DNA from: Thermosynechococcus sp. HN-54
GTDB lineage: Bacteria; Cyanobacteriota; Cyanobacteriia; Thermosynechococcales; Thermosynechococcaceae
DNA: 64,000 nucleotides
NCBI RefSeq assembly: GCF_023650955.1
Contig: NZ_CP098039.1
Location: 186,001-250,000 of the forward strand
Reading direction: 5' to 3'
Shown here: positions 17,931 through 26,284 of the stretch, piece by piece
How positions within the stretch are numbered: the first letter of the stretch is position 1
Layout: every line of letters begins with the position of its first letter
Translations under genes and position numbers: made by a program
The notes under the pieces: generated by a model
The model's database searches: none
Told to the model about the DNA's origin: nothing
Seen by the model: the letters and a program-made list of their open reading frames with translations, nothing else

Positions 17931-18684
17931 AGCCGGCTAATTCCTGTAAAAAGGCCTCGATACCAGCGAGATCCCTCGTTTGGCGTGGATAAATCATAGG
18001 CGGGCGTTGCAGCGTAATCAGCTTCACCCCCAGCTCACGGGCAAGGGTCTGCTTGATCTGCTCACTCTCGGTGCCTGAGGCCTTGGTGACCACCGTTGTA
18101 ATCTGCCACTGTTGCCAGAGGGCACGCTCTAGCTCGAGGGACACGGGTGGGAAAATGGCAATTAAGCGCTGGCGATCGAACCCCGCCGCTAGGGCAGCTT
18201 CCAAGGCAGTGACTGTGGGCAAAATCCGTGCAAAGAGCGTTGCTTGACGCTGGAGAGGGGCAAAGGCCGCCAACAGTTTTACCCCCAAGGTTAACAACAC
18301 CCGCTCACCCACCAAGAGCTTACCTTGCAGCAGCGTCGCTACATCTGTATAGATACCCGCTGCTTGGGGCAAATCTGGGCGTTCAAACCGCAGGTAAGGC
18401 AGCCCCAGTTCTTGACTGATCTCAATGGCAAGGGCAGAAATGTCAACTGCAAAGGGGTGGGAGGCATCCACAATCCCTTGAATGGCGTGTTGCTGAATTA
18501 ACTGGCGGACGCGGTCAGGAGTCAGGCGCTCCACATGGCACGTGAGCAAGGGATGGGCTGCATAAAGCTCAGAGGCGGCTGGTGTGGTTACGCTCACCCA
18601 GCAAGGAAACCCTTGGCATAGGATTAAATCAGCAATCCAGCGACTCTCATGGGTGCCGCCAATCAGCCAAATCGCCCCCCTCAC
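17893..18684 (-). CDS. cobK: Precorrin-6A reductase
   Basis: NADPH-dependent reductase of cobalamin synthesis acting on precorrin-6A or its cobalt form. The 263-residue protein starts [17 protein letters not shown] (nucleotide-binding loop) and carries [23 protein letters not shown] near 80 and LPYLRFERP near 105, the standard CobK/CbiJ blocks, and [10 protein letters not shown] near 207. It uses a GTG start that immediately follows the stop codon of the 58-residue membrane-protein gene, so initiation is probably coupled. Its last 38 bp overlap ilvD on the opposite strand. Confidence 0.9.
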   Translation of the reverse strand: MRGAIWLIGGTHESRWIADLILCQGFPCWVSVTTPAASELYAAHPLLTCHVERLTPDRVRQLIQQHAIQGIVDASHPFAVDISALAIEISQELGLPYLRFERPDLPQAAGIYTDVATLLQGKLLVGERVLLTLGVKLLAAFAPLQRQATLFARILPTVTALEAALAAGFDRQRLIAIFPPVSLELERALWQQWQITTVVTKASGTESEQIKQTLARELGVKLITLQRPPMIYPRQTRDLAGIEAFLQELAGSRQSDQSPPQGY

Positions 18685-18861
18685 CTAGCCCAGCAGTGCG
18701 CGGCGAAAGTTTTCCCGATAGGACTTATTTATGAGCAGCGGTAGCCACAGCACACTGAGGACAAAGCGCGATTGTGTGTAGTAGGTGCGGTGAAACCCTT
18801 GCCAAAAGCGCAGGGCAATCAAGAAGTAGAGAACAATTGCACCCAGACCAAGGAGTTCCAT
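18685..18861 (-). CDS. Small membrane protein, 58 residues
   Basis: A short reading frame from an ATG at 18861, starting MELLGLGAIVLYFLIALRF with a single membrane span, followed by WQGFHRTYYTQSRF, a second short hydrophobic stretch (LSVLWLPLLI) and a basic tail NKSYRENFRRALLG. The composition, plausible topology and exact fit between two genes of the same strand (21 bp from the aldo/keto reductase, zero bp to cobK) support a real gene. I believe similar short proteins occur in other cyanobacteria, but no function is known to me. Confidence 0.72.
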   Translation of the reverse strand: MELLGLGAIVLYFLIALRFWQGFHRTYYTQSRFVLSVLWLPLLINKSYRENFRRALLG

Positions 18862-18882
18862 AAAGACATTGGTGAATCTGAA

Positions 18883-19845
18883 CTACCACTTCCACATTAC
18901 TGGATTTTCCAGATCAAGGGTGGCGATGACCGGCTGGCTAATTTCATCGAGCATGGCCAAAATCGACTCATCCAAGTGGAGGTCAGCCGCTTTGATATTT
19001 TCTAGCACCTGCTCTGGATGGCGGGCACCGACAATGGCACAGGTTTGCGGTTGATGGAGTAGCCACGCCAAGGCTAAATTCCCTACCGTTGTGCCCAAGC
19101 TGGTGGCAATGGGTTTCATCAACTCAATGGCTTCGAGGGCACGGGCGTAGGTTTCCCCCTGAAAGAGTTGGTTTTTGGCACGGTTATCTTCAGGATCAAA
19201 CTGGTGGCCGGGGCCAAAGCGACCCGTGAGTAACCCTTGGGCAAGGGAGGAGTAGGCCAAAACCGTAATCTCATGCTCAATACAAAAAGGAATTAATTCT
19301 GTTTCTGCCCAGCGCCAAAAGAGGGAATAGGGGGGCTGGATACTGTCAATGCGTCCGTACTGCATTGCTTCGGCCAGTTGGGCACGGGAGAAGTTGGAGA
19401 CACCAATGGCACGGATTTTGCCGGCGACTTTCAACTCCACCATTGCCTGCATGGTTTCCGCAATGGGCACGATTTCTGAGCCAAAGGAACCGGCTGGCCA
19501 GTGAATTTGGTAGAGATCAATGTAGTCGGTGTTGAGGTTGCGGAGTGATCGCTCGCAGGCGGCAATCACGTCTTTGTAGCGCAAGTGATTGGCAAAGACC
19601 TTCGTCGCATAGACACAGCGATCGCGCAAGTTGCCCACAGCAGCAGCCACAATCCGCTCTGAATGACCATCCCCATAGACCTCAGCCGTATCAATGGTGG
19701 TCATCCCTGCTTCGACAGCGGTACGAATCGTGCGAATGGACTCCTCATCTTCAATACTGACCCACCAACGTTTGCCCGCTTGCCAAGTGCCAAGAATCAG
19801 CGGTGTGATTTGAATTTCTGTGCGGCCGAGGAGACGAGTTTGCAT
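18883..19845 (-). CDS. Aldo/keto reductase
   Basis: NAD(P)H-dependent oxidoreductase with the AKR TIM-barrel fold, 320 residues. The catalytic tetrad is visible: Asp in TIDTAEVYGDGHSE (with the Tyr), Lys in VYATKVF, and His in LYQIHWP. C-terminal cofactor-binding elements include AYSSLAQGLLTGRFG and CAIVGARHPEQVLENIKAAD. It resembles general-substrate AKRs of cyanobacteria; the physiological substrate cannot be told. It is first in a same-strand row with the 58-residue membrane protein and cobK. Confidence 0.9.
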   Translation of the reverse strand: MQTRLLGRTEIQITPLILGTWQAGKRWWVSIEDEESIRTIRTAVEAGMTTIDTAEVYGDGHSERIVAAAVGNLRDRCVYATKVFANHLRYKDVIAACERSLRNLNTDYIDLYQIHWPAGSFGSEIVPIAETMQAMVELKVAGKIRAIGVSNFSRAQLAEAMQYGRIDSIQPPYSLFWRWAETELIPFCIEHEITVLAYSSLAQGLLTGRFGPGHQFDPEDNRAKNQLFQGETYARALEAIELMKPIATSLGTTVGNLALAWLLHQPQTCAIVGARHPEQVLENIKAADLHLDESILAMLDEISQPVIATLDLENPVMWKW

Positions 19846-19869
19846 AAAATTCTTCCCTTAAAGGAACAG

Positions 19870-20521
19870 CTAGTGAGGGACGGTGGGAGACTGCACAATG
19901 GGTTTGACGACAACGCGGTTGCGCCCTTGGCGTTTGGCATCATAAAGCGCCTGATCCGCTGCATTAAAAAGCTCTAAAGGAGAATCACTGCCCCTCGGAA
20001 TCAGAACTGCTACCCCAAAGCTCAGACTCACACAACAGCCCACTGAAGAATATTCATGGACAATGTATCTCCCTTGAATAACCTCCTGCAACTGCCGCGC
20101 CACCAACTCCGCACCGCCAATGTCTGTATTCGGCAAGATGATCACAAACTCTTCACCGCCATAGCGGGCAACAAAATTACGGGGACGGCGTACCCCCTCC
20201 CGCAAAGCCTCTGCCACCTGCTGCAAGCATCGATCGCCTGCATGGTGGCCATAATTGGTGCATCCGTGCTAGGAGTTCGTCCCCCTTGATATTTGGCATG
20301 ATGTAGCCGAAGAGCACCAAGGCAATCTCGTACTCCTCTTGCTGTAGCTCACTCATCAAGGCAAGGGCATCTGCACCATCTTCTGCGGTTTCCACAATGC
20401 ACTCCTCTCCGAGAGCACGCCGCAGTTCAATCCTTAAGCTCTCAAGTACGGCTGGCTCATCATCCACACAGATGACAACAGGCTTACGGTGTATTGGTTG
20501 ATTTTTCACGGGGGTGGGCAA
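19870..20521 (-). pseudogene. REC-GGDEF diguanylate cyclase, internally deleted
   Basis: Remnant of a receiver-diguanylate cyclase. The 5' part (20521 down to about 20260) encodes the first two thirds of a receiver domain: VVICVDDEPAVLESLRIELR, then LVLFGYIMPNIKGDELLARM, where the expected phospho-acceptor Asp before xIMP is Gly. The 3' part (about 20265 to 19870), in another frame, encodes the second half of a GGDEF domain: NYGHHAGDRCLQQVAEAL, ARYGGEEFVIILPN and ADQALYDAKRQGRN. The receiver end, linker and GGDEF start (including the DPLTG and DxDxFK region) are missing, and the junction near 20250-20265 is out of frame. An internal deletion is the simplest explanation. No functional product is expected. 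Confidence 0.85.
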
Positions 20522-20625
20522 TATGTGTAGGAGCTTTTGAAGGGTACTGAGGAAACTTTACTTACCATAGCCTAGGAGAGTGATCATCTTCCGTATTCTT
20601 TGCTATCAAGTTCGCTCCTTGAATG

Positions 20626-21183
20626 TCAATTTTTGCAACAAGCCAAGAAGAGTACTGTCGTGCTGCCATAAGTTTTAATGCGTTGCTGCTGCCAACCGAT
20701 CGCTAGAATCGCCTCCAAATCTGGTGGATTTTTTGTGCGGCACTCAACAGCAATTTCCCCCTCAGGGCTGAGACGCTCCTCCTGCCAAAGCAACTGGAGA
20801 ACGGGTAGATATAGGTCACTATTGTAGGGGGGGTCAAAGTAGATAAAGTCAAACTGAGGCACAGGGACTTGGGGCAATTTCTGGCGTACATCCCCCCGCA
20901 AAACCAAGGTGTGCTGGTGGGGTTGGGCAAGGGCTGACCAGTTTTGACGGATGACTTGACAGGCTTGGGGAGACTGTTCGATCGCCACCACCCATTGGGC
21001 ACCACGCAGCAGGGCTTCTGCTCCCATTGCACCAGTGCCGGCACACAAATCGAGCCAATGACATCCCTGAAGGCGACCCTGCCAGATATTGAAAATGGCT
21101 TGGCGGACTTTGGCACTCGTGGGGCGGGTGCTGTGACCCGGCAGCGTTTTGAGCGATCGCTGGCCAGAAATTCGCAAGGGCAT
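20626..21183 (-). CDS. rsmD: 16S rRNA (guanine966-N2)-methyltransferase
   Basis: SAM-dependent methylase of the small-subunit rRNA. The 185-residue protein has the RsmD pattern: RISGQRSLKTLPGHSTRPTS and KVRQAIFNIW at the start, the SAM loop WLDLCAGTGAMGAEALLRGA near 44, and the catalytic DFIYFDPPYNSDLY near 113. The length is normal. The gene is isolated between the REC-GGDEF pseudogene and the ferritin operon terminator. Confidence 0.92.
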   Translation of the reverse strand: MPLRISGQRSLKTLPGHSTRPTSAKVRQAIFNIWQGRLQGCHWLDLCAGTGAMGAEALLRGAQWVVAIEQSPQACQVIRQNWSALAQPHQHTLVLRGDVRQKLPQVPVPQFDFIYFDPPYNSDLYLPVLQLLWQEERLSPEGEIAVECRTKNPPDLEAILAIGWQQQRIKTYGSTTVLFLACCKN

Positions 21184-21214
21184 ATTTTTTAACGTAGCGG
21201 TTTTCGCCCCAAAT

Positions 21215-21258
21215 AAAAAGCCCCGGGAGTCTTGCCGTGTTTCGACCCCAGGACTTTT
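21215..21258 (-). terminator. Terminator of the feo-ferritin operon
   Basis: On the minus strand, AAAAGTCCTGGGG pairs with CCCGGGGCTTTT through about 12 base pairs including wobble pairs, with a loop of about 17 nt, and runs into CTTTTTATTT. It lies about 80 bp beyond the ferritin stop and just upstream of rsmD, so it probably ends the iron operon. Confidence 0.6.
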
Positions 21259-21334
21259 GTTTGCGAATCACTCCTCACTACCTAAAAGATACGCTGAGTC
21301 CTTGGGAATGCCTATAGCGACACATGACACTTTC

Positions 21335-21886
21335 TCAAGCGGCACCCTTTTCTCTTTGGGCTGCGGGTGTTGACTGCATTGTAGTGGTTGCTTTGGTTTG
21401 AGCTAGCTTGCCGATTTCCTGATCAATAAAGAAGAGTCCTTGCCCCTGTATGCCAATCAGTTCAATTTTGTCAAGGATACTCTTGAACAAAAACTCTTCT
21501 TGATGCTGCTCGGCCACATACCACTGCAAAAATTGCAACGTCGCATAGTCAGGCTCCGTATCCGCTAACTGTACTAACTCATTAATCTTGCGAGTCACAA
21601 ACTGTTCATGCTCATAAACTTTACTGAACATCTCCTTCAGGGACTGAAATGTGTGGGGGGGAGCCTCCATACCGCCTAGGATTGCCAAGGCACCGGTTTC
21701 ATGCATGTAGTTCAAGAGCTGCCGCATGTGTGCCATTTCCTCATCAGCATGTTGACTGAGGAACGCCGCACAACCCTCGAGGGCTTTGTGGGCACACCAA
21801 GAACTCATCTGCAAGTAGAGATGTGCCGAGTAAACCTCAAGGTTGATTTGTTCATTGAGCCGATTGGTCATTGCTAGGGATAGCAT
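21335..21886 (-). CDS. Bacterial non-heme ferritin
   Basis: Iron-storage protein forming 24-subunit shells. The 183-residue sequence is a ferritin four-helix bundle with ferroxidase ligands visible in NLEVYSAHLYLQM (Glu17), QHADEEMAHMRQLL (Glu and His) and the later helix VAEQHQEEFLFKSIL. The ATG at 21886 has GGAG 8 nt upstream; a second ATG five codons in (21871) is possible. The start lies inside the 3' end of feoC (35-bp overlap), which makes ferritin the last gene of the feo operon. Co-transcription of uptake and storage fits rapid sequestration of imported iron. Confidence 0.92.
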   Translation of the reverse strand: MLSLAMTNRLNEQINLEVYSAHLYLQMSSWCAHKALEGCAAFLSQHADEEMAHMRQLLNYMHETGALAILGGMEAPPHTFQSLKEMFSKVYEHEQFVTRKINELVQLADTEPDYATLQFLQWYVAEQHQEEFLFKSILDKIELIGIQGQGLFFIDQEIGKLAQTKATTTMQSTPAAQREKGAA

Positions 21887-22106
21887 TGTTTATTCTCCAT
21901 TCGTAAAGTACAAGAGCGTGGGAGCCGCACTGATGACAGCTTCCACAGCGGCTAGGGATGATTTTTTTCACACGTCCTTTTCGGATGAGTTGGCTAAGGA
22001 TCAGTTCAATCATCGCTGGCGGTACCTGAAAATGGGCAACCAATTCTTCCAAGGAAACCACGTGGTGCTTCTGAATATAGTCCTGTAGTTGCAAGAGCAT
22101 CATCAT
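21852..22106 (-). CDS. feoC: FeoC-like winged-helix protein
   Basis: A small protein of 84 residues beginning MMMLLQLQDYIQKHHVVS, with a winged-helix core (LEELVAHFQVPPAMIELIL, LIRKGRVKKI) followed by a cysteine cluster CGSCHQC. In enterobacteria FeoC has such a fold plus cysteines that may hold an iron-sulfur cluster and controls FeoB stability. The ATG overlaps the feoB stop as ATGA (22103-22106), the classic coupled arrangement, so I reject a longer reading into feoB. The last 35 bp overlap the ferritin gene. The tail NNAIPSNDQSAQ is extra compared with shorter FeoC proteins. Confidence 0.82.
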   Translation of the reverse strand: MMMLLQLQDYIQKHHVVSLEELVAHFQVPPAMIELILSQLIRKGRVKKIIPSRCGSCHQCGSHALVLYEWRINNAIPSNDQSAQ

Positions 22107-24400
22107 GTCCCCTGTGGCGAGGAAACCCGCTGGCGATCGCCCCAATACTTCAGGGCCATGATCACCACCCCCATCACTGCCCCTAGGCCTAATAACCAGA
22201 CCAGCGAGAACATTGGATGCGCTGCAAATGTCATGAGTTGGTAGTAGGCAGTGGCGACCCAGTAGGCCAATCCCGTTGTCCAAACCGATACAAACATGGT
22301 CCAGCCCAAATTGGTTTCTCGATAGACAGCGGCAGTGGCCGACACACAGGGGAAGTAGAGTAAAACAAAGAGTAGGAAGGCGATCGCCGCCGCGGGCGTA
22401 CCGAACCGCCGTGCCATCTGGCCAAAGGTCGTGTAGTGCACATTCTGAATTTCAGCCGCTGCTTCGGGGTTATCCGCCTTTTGCAACACATGGAACCCTA
22501 AAGGATCAAGCACCCGTTGCCCCAGCTCACTGAGATTTTTGGGAATGCTGAGCACTGCTTCCTTCAATCCCCCCAAAACTGAAAAGGGTTCTTCTGGTGT
22601 ATCCCCAGCTTCAGTGCTTTGAGCTTCTTGGCGAGCTAACTCTGTATAGAGGGCATCCATTGTTCCCACCATCACCTCCTTGGCAAAGATCCCCGTAAAG
22701 AGTCCCACGGTTGCTGGCCAGTTCTCAGACTGAATCCCCATGGGTGAAAAAATGGGTGCGATTTGGCGACTAAAGGCGCTCAAAATCGATTGAGTACTAT
22801 CCTTTTGGCCAAAGCTACCATCGGTGCCGACAGAGTTGAGAAGTCCGAGGATGACCACAAGGACAACAATCATCTTGCCCGCTCGACTAATAAAGGTTTT
22901 TAGCCGCTCCCAAGCCCGCAGGAGTATCCCCCTGAAGGTAGGTAAATGGTACGGGGGCAATTCCATCACAAAAGGGGCAATCTCTCCTTGAAAGAGGGTG
23001 CACTTCATCAGGAACCCTGTGAAGATGGCTGCTGCAATTCCCAACACATAAAGCAAAAACACGATATTTTGGCCGTTGTGGGGGAAGAAAGCAGCAACAA
23101 ACAGGGCATAGACCGGTAGGCGGGCACCACAGGACATAAAGGGATTCATCAGAATCGTCATTAGGCGATCGCGCCGATTCTCCAGTGTGCGGGTGGCCAT
23201 AATGCCGGGGATATTGCAGCCAAAGGAGACCATCATCGGTACAAAGGACTTACCGGGTAAGCCCAGCCAGCGCATCAGCCGATCCATGACAAAGGCTGCC
23301 CGTGCCAAGTAACCGGAGTCCTCAAGAAGCGTGAGAAAGATAAAGAGCAAACCAATTTGGGGAATAAATGTTGCCGTTGTTTGGATACCGCCCCCCACAC
23401 CCTCTGCCAGAAGACCAATGAGCCAACCGGGGGCATTTAATGTTTCCAGCACCTGTGTCGGCCAACCCACGACCAGCGTTCCTACACCAATATCAAAAAA
23501 GTCAATAAAGGCACCCCCCACGTTAATTGAGATGAGAAACACCAAGTACATGACGGCTAGGAAAATGGGAATTCCCAACCAGCGGTTGAGCACAATGCGG
23601 TCAATACGATCAGAGACTGTTGCTGTCAGGCGATCGCCCTGTTCCAAAACGCCAGTCATCAACTGCTGAATCCAGCGATAACGACTATCGGCAATCAGAA
23701 GGTCAATGTCTTCTCCTAGGGTGCGGTGAATTCGCTCTCGCCATTTGCGCAGTGGTGCGACAACATCATTGGGAACTGATTCAACATATTGCAGCCAAGC
23801 CAAGGCCTGTGCCCGATCTTTGACACCTTGAGTCAGCAAATCAGCAATAGCCTCTTCAATCACAGCGGGTTGGGGCACTTTGGCAGGGGAGATGGGGGGC
23901 GCCTCCAAGCCTGTGCGAATGGCTTGCCGCAGTTGAGCAAAATGCTGTTGTTGTTTGGCACAAAAGGGTAGAACTGGAAGACCTAAGCGCTGGCTCAAGG
24001 CCTTGATATCAATCTTGATTTTGGCGGCACGAGCCACATCCATCATGTTGAGGACAAGGATGAGGGGGACTCCCAGATCAAGCAACTGCGATGTGAGGTA
24101 AAAATTGCGCTCTAAGTTAGCGGCATCCAGAATATTCACTACCAAGTCATATTCCCCCGCCAACAGAAACTTGCGGGCAATTTGCTCGTCTAAGCCAGTG
24201 CTATCCTCAGCATCGAGGGCATAGACCCCCGGTAGATCCACGACTTGGACAGTGAGGTCGCGATCGCGATAGCGGCCTTCCTTGCGCTCAACAGTAACTC
24301 CTGGCCAGTTTCCCACCCGCTGATTTGCCCCTGTAAGACCATTGAAAATGGTTGTTTTGCCACAATTTGGGTTGCCAATCAGAGCAATTGTTGCTGCCAC
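22103..24400 (-). CDS. feoB: Ferrous iron transporter FeoB
   Basis: GTP-dependent ferrous iron permease of the inner membrane, 765 residues. The N-terminal G domain has GNPNCGKTTIFNGLTG near 8, the switch region GNWPGVTVERKEG near 32, DLPGVYAL near 54 and LNMMDVA near 117. The membrane part carries two gating regions: the VMDRLMRWLGLPGKSFVPMM and GCNIPGIMATRTLENRRDR block near 370-400, and the later FTGIFAKEVMVGTMDALY near 565. Cysteines in GCNIP and SCGARLPVYALF are typical metal-path residues. It lies between feoA (14 bp upstream) and feoC (4-bp overlap). Confidence 0.97.
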   Translation of the reverse strand: MAATIALIGNPNCGKTTIFNGLTGANQRVGNWPGVTVERKEGRYRDRDLTVQVVDLPGVYALDAEDSTGLDEQIARKFLLAGEYDLVVNILDAANLERNFYLTSQLLDLGVPLILVLNMMDVARAAKIKIDIKALSQRLGLPVLPFCAKQQQHFAQLRQAIRTGLEAPPISPAKVPQPAVIEEAIADLLTQGVKDRAQALAWLQYVESVPNDVVAPLRKWRERIHRTLGEDIDLLIADSRYRWIQQLMTGVLEQGDRLTATVSDRIDRIVLNRWLGIPIFLAVMYLVFLISINVGGAFIDFFDIGVGTLVVGWPTQVLETLNAPGWLIGLLAEGVGGGIQTTATFIPQIGLLFIFLTLLEDSGYLARAAFVMDRLMRWLGLPGKSFVPMMVSFGCNIPGIMATRTLENRRDRLMTILMNPFMSCGARLPVYALFVAAFFPHNGQNIVFLLYVLGIAAAIFTGFLMKCTLFQGEIAPFVMELPPYHLPTFRGILLRAWERLKTFISRAGKMIVVLVVILGLLNSVGTDGSFGQKDSTQSILSAFSRQIAPIFSPMGIQSENWPATVGLFTGIFAKEVMVGTMDALYTELARQEAQSTEAGDTPEEPFSVLGGLKEAVLSIPKNLSELGQRVLDPLGFHVLQKADNPEAAAEIQNVHYTTFGQMARRFGTPAAAIAFLLFVLLYFPCVSATAAVYRETNLGWTMFVSVWTTGLAYWVATAYYQLMTFAAHPMFSLVWLLGLGAVMGVVIMALKYWGDRQRVSSPQGT

Positions 24401-24414
24401 GTCACACTCCTTTG

Positions 24415-24954
24415 CTAGAGCAGATGAACTTTGAGAGCATCAGCTTCATCCTTACGCAAGCTCAAATGAAAGCCTCGCACCCTAATCTCTGTGGGATCAC
24501 CCAAGGGGGCATGGCGGACAACCTCAACTTCGGTGCCAGGGGTTAAGCCCATTGCTAATAATTTGCGTTTGTAGCTGGGGGCAGTGGAGGCATAGCCAAT
24601 AATGCGTAGGCGAGTCCCAATGGGGGCAGTGCGTAGGTTCACCACTGGTAGTTCTAGTAGCTTGAGGAAGATGCTTTGGGCTAGCTCATGGTTAATGCAA
24701 AACCGCTTTGAGTCAAGAGCCACCATGACTGCCCCGCGATCGCTCCGATGTAGGATACTGATTATTGCCCCCGGTGCCAGACCCATCCCCAACAGTTGCT
24801 GAGTATTGCTGCACATTAATTTCACAAGGCAATAGCGATCGCCCACCTTAGCTTCAGCAAGGGAAATCAGGTTAGACACGCTGCGTCTCCAGCGCTGCCT
24901 TTGAGAATGGAGGTCGGCGATATAGGTAAAGGGGGACCACAAGGGTGATGACAT
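24415..24954 (-). CDS. feoA: Tandem FeoA-domain protein
   Basis: SH3-like accessory protein of the Feo system. Most FeoA proteins have one domain of about 75 residues; this one has 179 residues and two: the first about 30-97 (AEAKVGDRYCLVKLM, LLGMGLAPGAIISILHR), the second about 104-178 (APIGTRLRIIGYAS, LLAMGLTPGTEVEVVRHAPLGDP, IRVRGFHLSLRKDEAD). It is the first gene of the feoA-feoB-feoC-ferritin row. The upstream 340 bp carry a palindrome next to a -10-like TATAAT, described separately. Two-domain FeoA proteins occur in other cyanobacteria. Confidence 0.9.
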   Translation of the reverse strand: MSSPLWSPFTYIADLHSQRQRWRRSVSNLISLAEAKVGDRYCLVKLMCSNTQQLLGMGLAPGAIISILHRSDRGAVMVALDSKRFCINHELAQSIFLKLLELPVVNLRTAPIGTRLRIIGYASTAPSYKRKLLAMGLTPGTEVEVVRHAPLGDPTEIRVRGFHLSLRKDEADALKVHLL

Positions 24955-25143
24955 ATTGCATTTGATAATTCTTTGGAAGCTTCTTGTTGCGGATAATTCT
25001 CAATTTATAGCACGGTTTTGCAATGAAACTACGACTTTAGCAAATCTTAATCTGTCTGCGATCATCCTGAGAGCTGGAGCTATTTGAAAGTTTTGGTGTA
25101 GCGTTCGTCTTGAATGAGATAATTAGACTTACAATAATTCTTT

Positions 25144-25177
25144 TTATGAGACACTTAATCTCATAAGAGATATTATA
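25144..25177 (-). promoter_or_regulatory. Candidate feo operon promoter and operator
   Basis: On the minus strand, TATAAT occupies 25177-25172. Just downstream lies a perfect palindrome TTATGAGA-N7-TCTCATAA (25144-25166), where a repressor would block initiation. It is about 190 bp upstream of feoA, leaving a long leader. No good -35 is visible. A palindrome with the same 8-N7-8 layout lies upstream of the isiA-like gene. Iron-dependent control by Fur or another regulator is an inference. The rest of 24955-25295 shows nothing else I can name. Confidence 0.5.
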
Positions 25178-25295
25178 AAAAACTAGCCTGAAGGGACGGG
25201 CAAAGCTGCTGTAATATCACCTCAGCGTTAGGGCACGGGGATCAAACGTGCTCAAAACCACGAAAGTCCCTATGGGTTTAGAAACCACCCTTATC

Positions 25296-25496
25296 TCATA
25301 GAGGCAGTTTGAAAAGTTGCCTGAGTTTTGTCGTCAGCCAAGTTTTGATGGTCTTTTTCTGAGCTTGGGTCATCTCCGCCTCAATGAAACAAATAAACAG
25401 ACGAGCGAGGTCAACGCTTTTGATTTCCAAGTAGCGCAAGTAGCGTTTGAACTCATTGGGTTCCTCAGGCCAGTGGGGTAGCGTGTCATCGCCCAT
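25296..25496 (-). CDS. Hypothetical protein, 66 residues
   Basis: Short reading frame starting MGDDTLPHWPEEPNEFKRYL and ending KLRQLFKLPL, with an amphipathic, charged composition that looks protein-like (RYLRYLEIKSVDLARLFICF). I do not recognise a family. It lies in a sparsely coding patch between the feo promoter and tRNA-Pro, 45 bp beyond another weak reading frame of the same strand. Could be a small real gene or a fragment of a larger decayed one. Confidence 0.35.
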   Translation of the reverse strand: MGDDTLPHWPEEPNEFKRYLRYLEIKSVDLARLFICFIEAEMTQAQKKTIKTWLTTKLRQLFKLPL

Positions 25497-25541
25497 GCCT
25501 AGGGCTTTGGCAGCAACGATTCAATCGTAGTAATCGGTGTA

Positions 25542-25859
25542 CTAAACCTCTGGATCTTCCATGTCGGGAAAGAGCCGAGCGTTGCTAATCAGATGCAGGA
25601 GAGCGACTAGGATAGCCTTTCTGGTGCGGTAGAGCTGTCTCGGCGGACAATGTTCTGCTGTAAGCAGATGAACAAGACGCATCAGGGCAAACACTCGATC
25701 TACGGTGATCTCAAAGTCTGACCGCCCTCGAGCGGGAGGATGCTTTTCTCCTTGGCCATAGGTCGTTTGCGGTAGGTTATCGTGCTGAAGCCGTGCTGCT
25801 TTTAGCTTTGCCGTAGAAACATTGGCCGTGGATCGCAAGAGAACCGCAAAGAAGCGCAT
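25542..25859 (-). CDS. Hypothetical protein, 105 residues
   Basis: Reading frame starting MRFFAVLLRSTANVSTAKLK with a weakly hydrophobic start and then a polar, basic stretch, ending LISNARLFPDMEDPEV. AAGGAA-like bases lie upstream of the ATG. No family is recognised and the composition is not strongly gene-like. It sits in the same accessory patch as the 66-residue frame. The following 25860-26153 region holds only short frames and the repeats upstream of tRNA-Pro. Confidence 0.3.
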   Translation of the reverse strand: MRFFAVLLRSTANVSTAKLKAARLQHDNLPQTTYGQGEKHPPARGRSDFEITVDRVFALMRLVHLLTAEHCPPRQLYRTRKAILVALLHLISNARLFPDMEDPEV

Positions 25860-26062
25860 CTTACTCGTTCCTAGGAAGGAATTTTGTCATGGAGTCTTCA
25901 TCAAGGTTTACAGTTGCCATCACTAGAGACAACGGTTGGCATCGAACACTTGGAAAACGGCTCCACCTGACTGGTTCTCTCTGACCGATTGTGGGTGCCA
26001 CAATAGAGCAGATTTTTCAAACTCGCTTCTAAAAAGGGTTTTTACTGCCCTAGTTTAGACTA

Positions 26063-26082
26063 TGGACTAAAACTGGACTAAA
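26063..26082. repeat. Direct repeats upstream of tRNA-Pro
   Basis: TGGACTAAA occurs at 26063-26071 and 26074-26082, a period of 11 bp or about one helical turn, preceded by a weaker TAGACTA at 26056-26062 and followed by an AT run. The site is about 70-90 bp upstream of the tRNA, a position suited to an activator, but no regulator is known to me for this motif. Confidence 0.4.
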
Positions 26083-26153
26083 TTTTTTTCTTGCCCCAAC
26101 TGCTCCATCGCGATTGAGGAAAACCCTAGCAAGTGTTATCTTAGATAAGTTGT

Positions 26154-26227
<74 letters not shown>

Positions 26228-26284
26228 TTCACTAGCCTTAAGCTGTTAAGATAGGTAAGAAATACCCTTGGATTTTCTTGTGCT

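Noticed and set aside
22107-22283. N-terminal extension of feoC reading into feoB
   Set aside because: The extra 59 residues lie in another frame of feoB, and the ATG at 22106 gives the classic ATGA coupling and a normal FeoC length.
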